From Smittium culicis (taxonomy: Eukaryota; Kickxellomycota; Harpellomycetes; Harpellales; Legeriomycetaceae), in assembly GCA_001970855.1 (NCBI GenBank), contig LSSN01003877.1, positions 1-13,046 on the forward strand: 13,046 nt of DNA, read 5' to 3'. Every line of letters begins with the position of its first letter. The stretch's first letter is position 1. Made by a program: the position numbers and the translations under genes. Below are positions 1-8,138 of this stretch, in pieces. The notes beneath the pieces were generated by a model, which did no database searches, was not told the origin of the DNA, and was given only the letters and a program-made list of their open reading frames with translations.

Positions 1-224
1 TAAGGAAATAAGGAAATAAGGAAATAAGGAAATAAGGAAATAAGGAAATAAGGAAATAAGGAAATAAGGAAATAAGGAAATAAGGAAATAAGGAAATAAG
101 GAAATAAGGAAATAAGGAAATAAGGAAATAAGGAAATAAGGAAATAAGAAACTAAGAAACTAAGAAACTAAGAAACTAAGAAACTAAGAAACTAAGAAAC
201 TAAGAAACTAAGAAACTAAGAAAA
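1..224. repeat. 8-bp satellite made of two abutting variants
   Basis: Positions 1-144 are 18 perfect head-to-tail copies of TAAGGAAA. Positions 145-216 are 9 perfect copies of TAAGAAAC, followed by one degenerate unit (TAAGAAAA) at 217-224. The switch between variants is abrupt and stays in 8-bp register. The array runs off the left edge, so its true length is unknown. One strand is purine-rich. It is not a canonical TTAGGG-type telomere. It ends about 10 bp before the candidate LTR boundary at 235. Confidence 0.97.
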
Positions 225-234
225 TATTGAAAAA

Positions 235-579
235 TGTAACAGATTAATCGACTTAATTTTCACTGAGATGGGAAGCCAATCGTTTAAATATCTTTGGAAT
301 TTACAGCTATCTGCAATGAAATTTTAAAAAGTTGGCGTTTATGGTATAGGATTTGCTGTGGTCATTGTTGGGCACGATGGTAGCTGTATTGCATGGAGTT
401 TTTCTAGAAAATGCTGCTGTAAGAATTAATTTTTTTGCCTTTATTATTGTTGATGTTCATGTTGAAAGATCAAGTACTTAAACTGCCATCTCTTCGGATT
501 TTTCGCGTTTTATTAGATTTTTTCAAGTCATTTCTATTTATTTATTTATTTATTCTGATTTTGAAATTTAATTGTTAAA
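235..579 (-). repeat. Candidate 3' LTR of the chromovirus
   Basis: On the plus strand the segment begins TGTAAC (235-240) and ends GTTAAA (574-579), close to the TGTAAC...GTTACA terminal inverted repeat usual for fungal chromoviruses. It is immediately followed by CCCC (580-583), which on the minus strand is a GGGG stretch directly upstream of the LTR, as expected for the end of a polypurine tract. A second minus-strand purine run lies at 631-648. The segment is 345 bp, lies downstream of the chromodomain stop, and holds a TATT tandem run at 535-554. I could not find the matching 5' LTR, so the boundaries are an inference. Confidence 0.42.
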
Positions 580-830
580 CCCCTGAATATATAGAGAAGC
601 CCTCATTATGGTAGATGTGGACTAAAGCCATTCCCTTCTCCTCCGACTAAAATTTGAATTTATCCAAAATTTATATTTGCGGATTCTTCATTTCGCTTTC
701 GTTTGAAATTTTTTTATCTGTAAAAAAAGATATATTTAACTGATTTAAAACCTCGAATTTTCTGATAAATTTTTATTCTTTTATTTATTATACATATATA
801 TATTTGCATTATTTTTATTTTCTTTGAATA
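580..830. other. AT-rich spacer between chromodomain stop and candidate LTR
   Basis: This 251-bp stretch is probably the 3' untranslated part of the chromovirus. It contains two pyrimidine-rich plus-strand runs (580-583 and 631-648). Both are candidate polypurine tracts for the minus-strand element. No coding signal is visible. Confidence 0.4.
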
Positions 831-1055
831 TCAATGATTTGATTTACCCCTATCCATCTGTTCAATTTGCGCATTTTTTGTGAAATTCTTTGATTTTATT
901 ATCAGCTTTGATAAACTATGCAGATTTCCAAGAGTTTTCTTATGAGTCATAATCTTTATAAAATAATAATTAAACCAATTTTTTCCTAGAATTTTTTTAT
1001 CTTCAAATTCTTCAAATTTATTTATTTTATTGTGAATTTTCAGGGTTTTTATCAC
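831..1055 (-). pseudogene. Chromodomain, C-terminal end of chromovirus pol (relic)
   Basis: A 74-codon open stretch on the minus strand reads like the C-terminal chromodomain of chromovirus integrases. It has an acidic entry (FEEFEDKKIL, compare EEYEVEEIL), then an aromatic stretch (NWFNYYFIKIM, compare LQYLVKWKGY), a middle equivalent to the TWEP region (LGNLHSL) and a helix (NFTKNAQ). In the family this domain binds methylated histone H3 tails and directs integration to heterochromatin. Here most of the aromatic-cage residues (the Trp of VKW and the Trp of TWEP) are gone, so it is not expected to work. The Met at the start of the open stretch is internal and not a true start; the segment belongs to the same polyprotein as the integrase upstream. 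The stop at 831-833 probably marks the original end of pol. Confidence 0.72.
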
Positions 1056-1453
1056 TACTTGCGCTTTATTTTTAAGGTTATAGTAAGCTAATAAGAAAAT
1101 TAGGGTAATTTTTGATACCTACTAATATTTATAGTTTTTATTGAGTTTGATATAATTTTTAGTAATATTTAATGACCCTTTTATTTTCAAAATCGTATTT
1201 TATTTACGTCGATTCGAATTGATAGGATTTCTTAAAATCTGAAGTTTGTCGCACAAATTTATGCTTAGTGATGTAAGTAGGCTTATAAATTCTTGGTTAT
1301 TTTGGTTTTTGGATTCTTCATTAAGATTATTTTTCATTTTAGTATAGATTACATTTGTGATTTTTCTTCTTGTATTTATACCATTCGTAAAAATATAGCT
1401 TTAAAATTATTATCTTAACAGTATAGATGCTTGAGCTATATAGCTATTATTAT

Positions 1454-2042
1454 CGATTGGTATGTATTATTATAAACGAATTCAGTCATTTTAATACATC
1501 TGACTACTTATCATGATATTTTATGTAAGCCTTTAAGTATTATTCTGTTGTTTTATTCGCTTATTTCTTTTGGTCATAAAACTATAGATGAAATAAAGTT
1601 GTATTTTATTCTTGTCTTAAATAATTCGAGTATACGTTTCTAGAACTTTTTATTTTATTATGACACTCGATCTGAGATAATTTCATGAGGTAATCCTTGA
1701 TGTTTAAAACGATTTCGATAAGTTTTTGTGCGGTTTGAGATCTGTTTGGCGATTTTTTTAATTCGTGAAATGTGAAATTTTAGTGAGTCTGTATATAATA
1801 GCTAGCATTTTTTGTGGCTGACAGATGTTGTAAAATCTGTTATAAAATATAATTAGTAGGTTCCCAAGTATATTTTGAAATTCCAAGATATAATAGTAGG
1901 CTATAATATTTTTCCCATGTAGAAATTTTTCTTTGATGCATTTCACAGAAATTTTTGTTTTTTTTAAAATAATGTTTGGTTTATTATGGAACCACAACTC
2001 CCTTTGTTTTAAAAATAAAGCATTAGTATATCCAAAGCGCAT
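1454..2042 (-). pseudogene. Ty3/gypsy integrase core (relic)
   Basis: The integrase catalytic core would insert the cDNA copy into the host genome. The minus strand shows the family signatures in order. LAIIYRLTKISHF (1762-1800) matches the usual ILVVVDRLTKMAHF, with the catalytic Asp replaced by Tyr. HQGLPHEIISDR (about 1667-1702) matches HGLPxEIVSDRG and keeps the second catalytic Asp. FVYNNTYQS (1454-1480) matches the AEFAYNNSxHSS block. In between are the ELF- and HPQTDGQTER-equivalent segments, badly mutated. Stops and at least one frame change interrupt it. The 94-codon open stretch 1758-2042 begins at an internal Met and covers the zinc-finger-to-core part. I could not identify the HHCC finger with certainty. 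Confidence 0.8.
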
Positions 2043-2314
2043 AGTGAATAAGAAAATTTATCAAAATTTCAGAATTTCTGTTATAAATACCTTTTAAACG
2101 TATATTTTTTCGTTTACTATTATTCCGATTTCCAAGTTTATTATATTATTTACTCTTTAAAATTTTTTATTTTTCTCAGAGTTAAATTATTATCTTTTCT
2201 CCTAAACAAATTTTGAAATTTATTATTAGATATAGTGTACTTTCAAGTGTATAATAAGAATTCACAAGATGTATAGATTTCTGTATTTACCCTTCTATTC
2301 CCTTGATATCCAAT

Positions 2315-2760
2315 GCGTCTGAATAGTGCATCTGGTTTTCCATATTAGTTTCCAGATGTATTTTATTAAAAAAATTATATCGAATTACATTTAGTTTTCA
2401 TCTGGAATTCCATCGAATCAAAAATTATATTTTAATGAATTAGGTGAAGTTTTTTGGTCACATGGTAATGTGGATGATTTATAAGTTTTTAAGAATAATG
2501 ATACGCTTCTTTAAACTCGATTTTTATCGCTAGTCAATCCTTATCGTAAATATAGAGTCTATTTCTGCTGACCGTGGCTTTTGGAAAAATAAAATAAAGG
2601 TCTAATATCGCTTTTTTCATATATATTAACTAATATTTTCCCGATGAAAATATATGAAGCACCTGATTCCAATACAACTGGATTGTAATTTTTTTGGTAT
2701 AGTAGTACTGGGTTCAGGGTTATCCTGTTTTTTAGCTCATTATTTAAATTTTCTGTATAT
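2315..2760 (-). pseudogene. Ty3/gypsy RNase H and tether (relic)
   Basis: RNase H degrades the RNA strand during reverse transcription. On the minus strand, VVLESGASYIFIGKIL (2631-2678) aligns with the family block around ETDASDxAIGAVL. The first catalytic Asp position reads Ser. YIYDKD then a stop then LAIKIEFKEAYHY (about 2495-2554) aligns with YxIxDKELLAIxxAFxxWRHY. HPHYHVTKKL further on matches the HPIxVxTDHKNL block, with the Asp of TDHK missing. The tether GKPDALFRR (2315-2341) corresponds to GKANxxADALSRR, which joins RNase H to integrase. Stops replace likely Trp and Glu/Gln codons. Confidence 0.8.
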
Positions 2761-2847
2761 ATTCAACATTTGAACGGTAATAAAACTTTCAACAATTTTA
2801 TAATCGCGATGGCTTTCTTTTTATTATAAAAATAAAACTAAAATAAT

Positions 2848-3640
2848 AATTATATAAACTTAATAATGATTGTATGTCTTTTAATGGTTTCTGTGTATCC
2901 CAGTTTGTGAAATTTTGTTATTTTTCTGGGTTGGATATAATAACGTCTGTAGATATCATATGAAACGTGGTTTTTAAGTTAGTAACTTTAAATTCGCATT
3001 TTACAAGATTATATTTTTATATTTTATCCTTAATACTGCTTAATACTGCTTTTACTCATTTCACATGACTTTTTTGTTTTTCAAAATATATGAATATATC
3101 GTCTAGGTAAGCTATTATGGTAATTTTATGACATCCATTGAAGAGTTTTTATAATTTTTTGGGAATTTGATTGTACTTTTGATAAGATGAATATAATTTC
3201 GTTATATTGTTAATATCCATATCAACTTATGAATCATGTTTTTATTCGTAGATAATTATATTCATAATAAATTTTAAGCATTTATCAGGTTCATTTTGGC
3301 GAATATCGGTGCATTTCTGAGTCTATCAAATATTTAATTGACACTTAGTAGTTTATATATTATAACTGTCATTTATTTTATTTTTCTGTAATTTACTCAT
3401 ATTCTGAGTCTATTATTATTATTTTATATGTATGAATGGCGCTCCAACAGGCGATTAATTTAGTTAATGGATTCATTTTTTAATTTTTCTTGTATATAAG
3501 ACTTCAAGTCGTTGATTACAGGCGTAGATAGTGAATTTTTAGTACTCCGTTGGTCTTTTCATACCCTTTATGATTTCTATGGTAATATATATTTTTGACG
3601 TTGTGGAAGTTTGGGTGAAATTCCTTTTTTAGATATTATC
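2848..3640 (-). pseudogene. Ty3/gypsy reverse transcriptase (relic)
   Basis: The polymerase of the chromovirus. The minus strand gives the RT motifs in order. First comes the entry peptide SKKGISPKLPQRQ (about 3595-3633, compare FSKKEADxLPPHR), then TIYACNQRLEVLY (compare LYxLSxxELxVLR). The block SPVGAPF (3434-3454) is the SPAGAP signature. FDRLRNAPIFAKMNL (about 3280-3330) matches IDRLxGAxxFTKLDL. The active-site motif YLDD is intact at 3098-3109. Downstream, LVKCEFKV and KDIQSLLSLYNY match LxKCEFxV and KDVQSFLGFxNFYR. Several stops and at least two frameshifts separate these blocks, so no open frame survives. This is the most secure family identification on the minus strand. Confidence 0.9.
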
Positions 3641-5109
3641 ATCTAAATATCGTACTTCATTGTTAGCTTTATTTTTGTTACATTTTCTGCATCTTTTTTT
3701 TTTTTTGTTCTGTTTGATAATTTTTTATCTGATAAATAGTAGTATGATATAAAATTTCTATACTTGATTCGATTATTTCTGATATTTATGGTTTTTTCAA
3801 TTTTTTCTTAGTATAAATTCACATTTTACATTCTATGGAGTGGTACTGAGTTTCAGATGCATGATTTTTATCACCGCTATCAGAATCATTATTAACTCCT
3901 TCAAAATCATCATTTAGTGCCACAATGATAAAATTTCGATCACAAGTAATTTTATTAATTCTTTTTAAAAAGTAATTATATTAAAACCTTATACTTAAAT
4001 TAGATCAGTTTATCGATAGATTGTGATTTTTAGAAACAGTGAGCCAATATGAATATCAGAATGTACTTATTGTATGATCAAGAAACCAATTATTTTATCT
4101 GGTGTTTTATATAGTTATAACTACATCTAGTTAGATTTTTTTAAAAGGATTTTATGTTGAAATTTTTTGATTGAAAGTTTCAACTTTTATATTCTGATAC
4201 ATATATGTATACGGGAGGAACATTATTTATTAAATAATTATTACTTAGTAAATTTTCACTTGCGTATCAATCGATTAATTATTTTGTTATAAAAATTTAT
4301 GGAATAAGTCGAAACGTGAAAAATAAATCATCTATTGTAAATATTTGATTATTACTTAAAGTGGGCTAAAAAAAACGTCAAATTTGCTGTTGGTAACCGG
4401 GTTTTAAAGATTGTGGGAACTTATAACATTCTCAAGCAATGTAAATATCAGACAAACAGTACAAAACAAGTGTGCTATTTAATATATGGTTCTATTTTAT
4501 GATAAAAAATGGCTACTTAGTGCATAATTTGAGTAAATTGAAAAATTTCGGGTTCTGTTATCATATTAACTACTTAATGATTATTTTTGAAGGCTGCATC
4601 GGTTAAATCGCTATATTGGCAATTTTCTTGAATCTGATACGACTTGTGTGATGTAAAAGACTTAATATTGTTTTGATTATAATTTTTTTAATTTTTTAGA
4701 TTTTATTTAATAGTAATTTATGTTACTGGTGTAAAAGATAAAAAAGATAGGAATTTAATTTAATTTAATTTAATAAAAATTTTGAAAAAGCCTAATTAGA
4801 GGAAAATATTGTAGGTTAAAATATAGATAAGGTGAGATTTGAGTAAAAATAAAGTTATGTAAAAAAATTCATAATTAATTTTTAGTTTTATAATGTTTTT
4901 CATAAACAAATTTATTATAACAGTGTCGTCTTAGTAATACATAACAATTAAAATTCTATTATTATAGGATTAGATATAAATAAAGAATGAATAAATTGTT
5001 AGTATCGATATATATCGTAATGATAAAATATTTAGTCATATTATTTTAACTTGTATAATTATAAAATTATTTATTTAAATTTTGAGTTATATTTTAGAAA
5101 AAAGAATAC

Positions 5110-5140
5110 TAAGAAGAAAAAAAAATTTTTTTCTTTCTTA
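5110..5140. repeat. A/T-only near-perfect palindrome
   Basis: The left arm begins TAAGAAG followed by A9 and the right arm is T7 followed by CTTTCTTA; they are complementary apart from a one-base shift. It could extrude as a cruciform. There is no evidence that it serves a specific purpose. Confidence 0.6.
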
Positions 5141-5306
5141 TTTCCAAAAAAAAACGGTCTTTATAAATAAAATGAGTTATTATCGAAATATTTGGGCAAC
5201 TAATTAATTTGAAACTCTTATCTTCAACGAATATAGTTTTAAGAATGGAAATTTACTACAAAGTTAATTTTTTAGCCTTATTTTTCCGCAAAAAATTTTG
5301 ATATAT

Positions 5307-5327
5307 GATAAATGATAAATGATAAAT
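5307..5327. repeat. Three tandem copies of GATAAAT
   Basis: Three perfect 7-bp copies read directly from the sequence. Short slippage-type repeat in an AT-rich background; another short run, TTTAA repeated, lies at 4751-4775. Confidence 0.9.
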
Positions 5328-5779
5328 TATTAATTATTTAAGTTTTAAATCCGCATTTATATAAAATAATTGAATAAAGATTAGTTAAGCCTATAACGCA
5401 ACACCTGTATCCATGGTATTTAAATCAGGTCACATAATTTTGAAGAAAATTATCTCTACTTGCACTTTATTATCAATATCTAATCTGATATTCATTGATT
5501 ATGGTATAAATTTTGGTATTGAACTTATTATTATTTTTAAAAATTATGCGATTTTTTAGTATCTTTTGAATTGAAGTTTAAAGGCCTTTTTATTTAATTC
5601 TAAAATTATCTCTAGTGTAACAAATAAATTTTTATATCATGAGTTCTAGAATAACACTTGATTTAAAATGAAATTTTTAGTCAATCAAGCCATTATTAAA
5701 TAATCTAAATTTACTAAAATACTAAAAGAAAATATTCTTGACACCAGTATTAATTCAAAATTTCATTTGTAAGGAAAAT

Positions 5780-6260
5780 TTGTCGTTTATTTTTTTTCCC
5801 TATGTATACACCAGTCTATCTATTATTTTTTTTCTAAATCAATAGTTTTAGTGTTATATGTATTAAAATCTTTAAATAATAATAAAAAAATTAACTCCAA
5901 TCTTAAACCTAGGTTATATAATTATACCGAGTATTCAGATACTTATCTTTTTCCCTGGTTAATTCTAAATAACTGATTTTCTAATTTGAGTGCTTATACT
6001 GAGCTTGAAAAGTATTTTTTTAAAAATAACACTTAATTATTCGTAATTTTTTGATTCTTGGGCGTCTTCAGCGATAATAAATTCGAACCATATCATAATT
6101 GAATTCTTGACGTTACTGCTGATGAATCCATTTTTCAGTTGATCCGTGTTAAATTTTGTTGAATTTTCCCAAAACCACGCGTCTTTTTGCACCTATGAAT
6201 GAAGAATAATTCTCTGAAGATCCTGAAATTTTTGCAATTTCAGCAATTTTATACCATTTC
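5780..6260 (-). pseudogene. Ty3/gypsy gag core domain (relic)
   Basis: The structural capsid-like protein of the chromovirus. In a minus-strand frame, FNTDQLKNGF (6124-6153) runs without a stop into IWFEFIIAEDAQE (about 6055-6093). This resembles the fungal gag pattern of a helix ending in a TDxxKVxFxxSxLxGxAxxWFEP-type motif. Downstream, YEXLSVIFKKIL, then ISTQIRKSVI and KISI...RFKIGV, follow the usual W..F...L...F.....R.A...L..LRQ.....Y...F..L...L pattern. Further down, a stretch IDRLVYT (about 5800) may correspond to the IDNRLYER motif near the gag end. There are repeated stops. The family call rests on pattern and position, so it is less secure than the RT. Confidence 0.6.
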
Positions 6261-6681
6261 ATTTCTTCAGTGTTGTTTATTATACTATTTATAGAGTTTT
6301 TAATTACTTTTTTTTATTTTCTGAAATACTACTATTCTATAGATATAATAATTTAGTTAATATAAATAAAGACGCTTAATATGTATGATTCGGGCTAATC
6401 TAAAAGGTTTGTATTTAATAAAGAGAATGATAAGCTATTAAAATTTCTAAAAAAAACTTTTGAAGAGAATAAAATACTAAAAAGCCTATTTTTTCATAAG
6501 TTTTAATAGTGGTAGCCAGGTAATGTTGAAACATCACAATTCTTATTAAAGACAGATTGTTTGATTTTTATGCAAGATTTTCACCAACTATAATTTATAA
6601 TCCGAGTTTAATATCGTTATTATAACGTCATGTTTTGTATACATACTCATTTAAAAACATCTCAGACTCAAAAAAATTCAG
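6261..6681. other. AT-rich gap between chromovirus gag and the DIRS-like element
   Basis: This should carry the start of gag, the primer-binding site and the 5' LTR of the minus-strand chromovirus. I compared it by eye with the candidate 3' LTR (235-579) and see no convincing match. No promoter, ORF or primer-binding site could be recognised. Confidence 0.4.
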
Positions 6682-6690
6682 TATACTTTA

Positions 6691-6846
6691 GAGAGGACAC
6701 AAATAAAGTGATGTAATCTTATTGTATAAAACTAAAACGAAAATTACATACCAATAAAAATAAAATGAATTTATAAAAATTTCTGTAATATATAATTTAA
6801 AGTAAACGTTAGTGTTTTCCTTATCATCATTTCTTTCGCAAAGGTA
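6691..6846 (+). repeat. Left inverted terminal repeat of the DIRS-like element
   Basis: Read forward, this segment aligns over its length with the reverse complement of 10855-10989. Shared landmarks in the same order are GAGAGGA, ATAAAACTAAA followed by CGAAA, TATAAAAATTT, TTTAAAGTA/TGTAAAGTA, TCCTTATCATC and GCAAAGGTA. Gaps bring the left copy to 156 bp against 135 bp on the right. Differences are mostly substitutions between C/T or G/A plus small indels. The match ends sharply after GGTA on both sides. Confidence 0.78.
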
Positions 6847-6869
6847 CTCTACCAGCACAAAGATTTCAA

Positions 6870-7765
6870 ATTTGGATTTTTATACTTATGAAAAATCAAA
6901 ACTTTATTTGCTTCAAAAATACTTAAATATGATACAAGTTACTGAATCTCAAGCTTGCGCAAGCCAAGACCAAATCAAGATATTAACCGAAATGGTACAA
7001 TAAGTGCTACGCGAAAGTGAGAGCAACAAAATTACAGAAGAACCTTACTTTTCAACAAAGATATTCATTATGGACTTGAATGTATATACGGAGCTCTCTC
7101 AAGCGCTTCCACCGATTGAAGAAGACTTCTCCCAAGCACCGTTGACAGGATAAGAACTCAAGATTTCAATTCAATATTTCCCAACATTAGTTCAATCAAC
7201 TATACTCTTCAATAACTGAATGACTCAGCATAAAAAGCGTTTAATAATGCTGATAACGTATTTGCGGAATCCAGGTAGCTCTGTCTCAGCAAAACATAAC
7301 GGTTGACTATTATTTACACTGAAGAATTCAGAAATTCCAGGAATAGACACCTCTGAGGATCCCGAGGTTATTTTTTTAATCACTATGAAAGCTCTATATC
7401 TGAAATAACCGATATACTAACTCAGAAAAGGTTTGATAACCTCCATAAGGGACTCGAAATGCAAGAAATACTGACCCAAATAGTCGATCCAGATAATAAA
7501 CTGATGATTGACCAAGGTTTTTGGACGCATTAATTGTCAAAAAACGAGCAGCAAAATTTAAACATATTCAGACCGTTCTCAAGCGCCAACAGAGCTCAAT
7601 AAAAAATTATTTAAACTACCGCAGCACTGTTGTTTCGTAGAGTACTAGTGCTGCAACTTTCGCTAAAGTCGGTCCAAGTCAAAAAACCTTCTACCGCAAG
7701 TCAAATTTTCGCGGGAGAGGTCGAGGCCACGGAAAGGTACCACAATAGAAACCTAGAAATGCTCT
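6870..7765 (+). pseudogene. DIRS gag-like first ORF (relic)
   Basis: This is the position of the DIRS gag-like protein, presumed to package the RNA. Recognisable segments: LPPIEEDFSQAPLTG (7106-7150), ending in a stop; AFNNADNVFAESR (about 7237-7275), similar to the helix before the long DIRS gag helix; EITDILTQKRFDNLHKGLEM (7402-7461); IVDPDNK (7480-7500); and an Arg/Gly patch FRGRGRG (7707-7727), typical of an RNA-binding C-terminus. These lie in different frames with stops between them, so there are several frameshifts. The 63-codon open stretch 6812-7003 starts at GTG rather than ATG and overlaps the terminal repeat, so its first part is unlikely to be protein-coding. Recognition is by similarity to DIRS gag proteins as I remember them, without a search. 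Confidence 0.62.
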
Positions 7766-7958
7766 CCTGTTGGTGGACTTATAGCTATTTTCAGATCGGA
7801 ACAGTACAAAAAAATTGGCAGTAGATTGGTTTGAAACATAGTGGAGAGAGTATTCAGAATCCCCTTCAAGTAGATAGCCTCTGAATAACTTTGTCGAAGT
7901 AAGTTAAAAAGAAAGCTAAGACTAGAGGATAGCGAGGTTCTAGTGAAAGAAGTGGCTT

Positions 7959-7972
7959 TCTTGATATCCAAG
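7959..7972 (+). repeat. Left copy of target-site duplication around the LINE fragment
   Basis: TCTTGATATCCAAG at 7959-7972 is repeated as TCCTGATATCCAAG at 8125-8138, 13 of 14 positions identical with one C/T difference. Between them lies a poly(A)-tailed insert. The DIRS RT reading continues from the left copy directly into the sequence after the right copy, so one copy is the original target. Confidence 0.85.
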
Positions 7973-8124
7973 CATTTAAACAATGCCCAGTGAGTATGGA
8001 GCTGCTAGAGCGGCTGCGGAGGGTTTGTTAAAAGATTATTATTTGAATATTTTTAACTATATATATTTAGTAGTTTTTTGTATATTTTTAAACTAATTTA
8101 ATAAATTCTCTAAGAAAAAAAAAA
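7973..8124 (+). mobile_element. 5'-truncated LINE 3' end inserted in the DIRS RT gene
   Basis: The 152-bp insert ends in a run of ten A (8115-8124) and is flanked by a 14-bp direct repeat, the signature of target-primed reverse transcription by a non-LTR retrotransposon. Its 5' part (7981-8014) matches the reverse complement of 11981-12014 at 31 of 34 positions; that second copy lies at the end of a LINE ORF2 relic. The insert therefore probably holds the last codons of ORF2 (frame MPSEYGAARAA) and an AT-rich 3' UTR. A SINE borrowing a LINE tail is possible, but there is no visible pol III promoter and the piece is short, so simple 5' truncation is the better reading. Confidence 0.8.
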
Positions 8125-8138
8125 TCCTGATATCCAAG
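8125..8138 (+). repeat. Right copy of target-site duplication
   Basis: TCCTGATATCCAAG directly follows the A10 tail and mirrors 7959-7972. Downstream the DIRS RT frame resumes with a Lys-stop-Ala-Ile-Glu-Glu reading that leads to the FTIPKKTGGL block. Confidence 0.85.

Larger units (their letters stand above)
3641..5780. other. Unreadable AT-rich stretch (gag C-terminus and protease expected here)
   Basis: By position this should hold the rest of gag, the zinc knuckle and the aspartic protease of the minus-strand chromovirus, but I cannot identify a CCHC knuckle or a DTG/DSG protease block with confidence. It contains only small structures: a (TTTAA) run at 4751-4775, a 12-bp palindrome CGATATATATCG at 5006-5017, a 31-bp A/T palindrome at 5110-5140 and three GATAAAT copies at 5307-5327. 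The part around 4380-4540 is visibly less AT-rich than its surroundings, perhaps an inserted fragment. Confidence 0.5.
235..6400 (-). mobile_element. Decayed Ty3/gypsy chromovirus (LTR retrotransposon), minus strand
   Basis: On the minus strand, matches to every major Ty3/gypsy domain occur in the canonical chromovirus order: gag core (about 5780-6260), RT (about 2848-3640), RNase H (about 2490-2760), the GKxDALxRR-like tether (2315-2341), integrase (about 1454-2042) and a C-terminal chromodomain (831-1055). All domains are interrupted by stops and several frameshifts, so nothing is translatable. The distance between gag core and RT (about 2.5 kb) is longer than I would expect, hinting at an insertion in 3.9-5.7 kb. 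The outer limits are soft: the 3' end rests on a candidate LTR, and the 5' LTR was not recognised. Domain order and many aligned residues make the family call strong; the coordinates at the high end are approximate. Confidence 0.88.

Noticed and set aside
1..224. Telomere or CRISPR array
   Set aside because: The units are 8 bp without spacers and do not match any common telomere repeat; it is a plain satellite.
6812..7003. Start of an intact small gene
   Set aside because: The frame opens with GTG, not ATG, and its first part lies in the left terminal repeat.
7630..7824. 64-codon plus-strand open frame
   Set aside because: It crosses the RGRGRG patch and the VGGL block, both of which are read in other frames.
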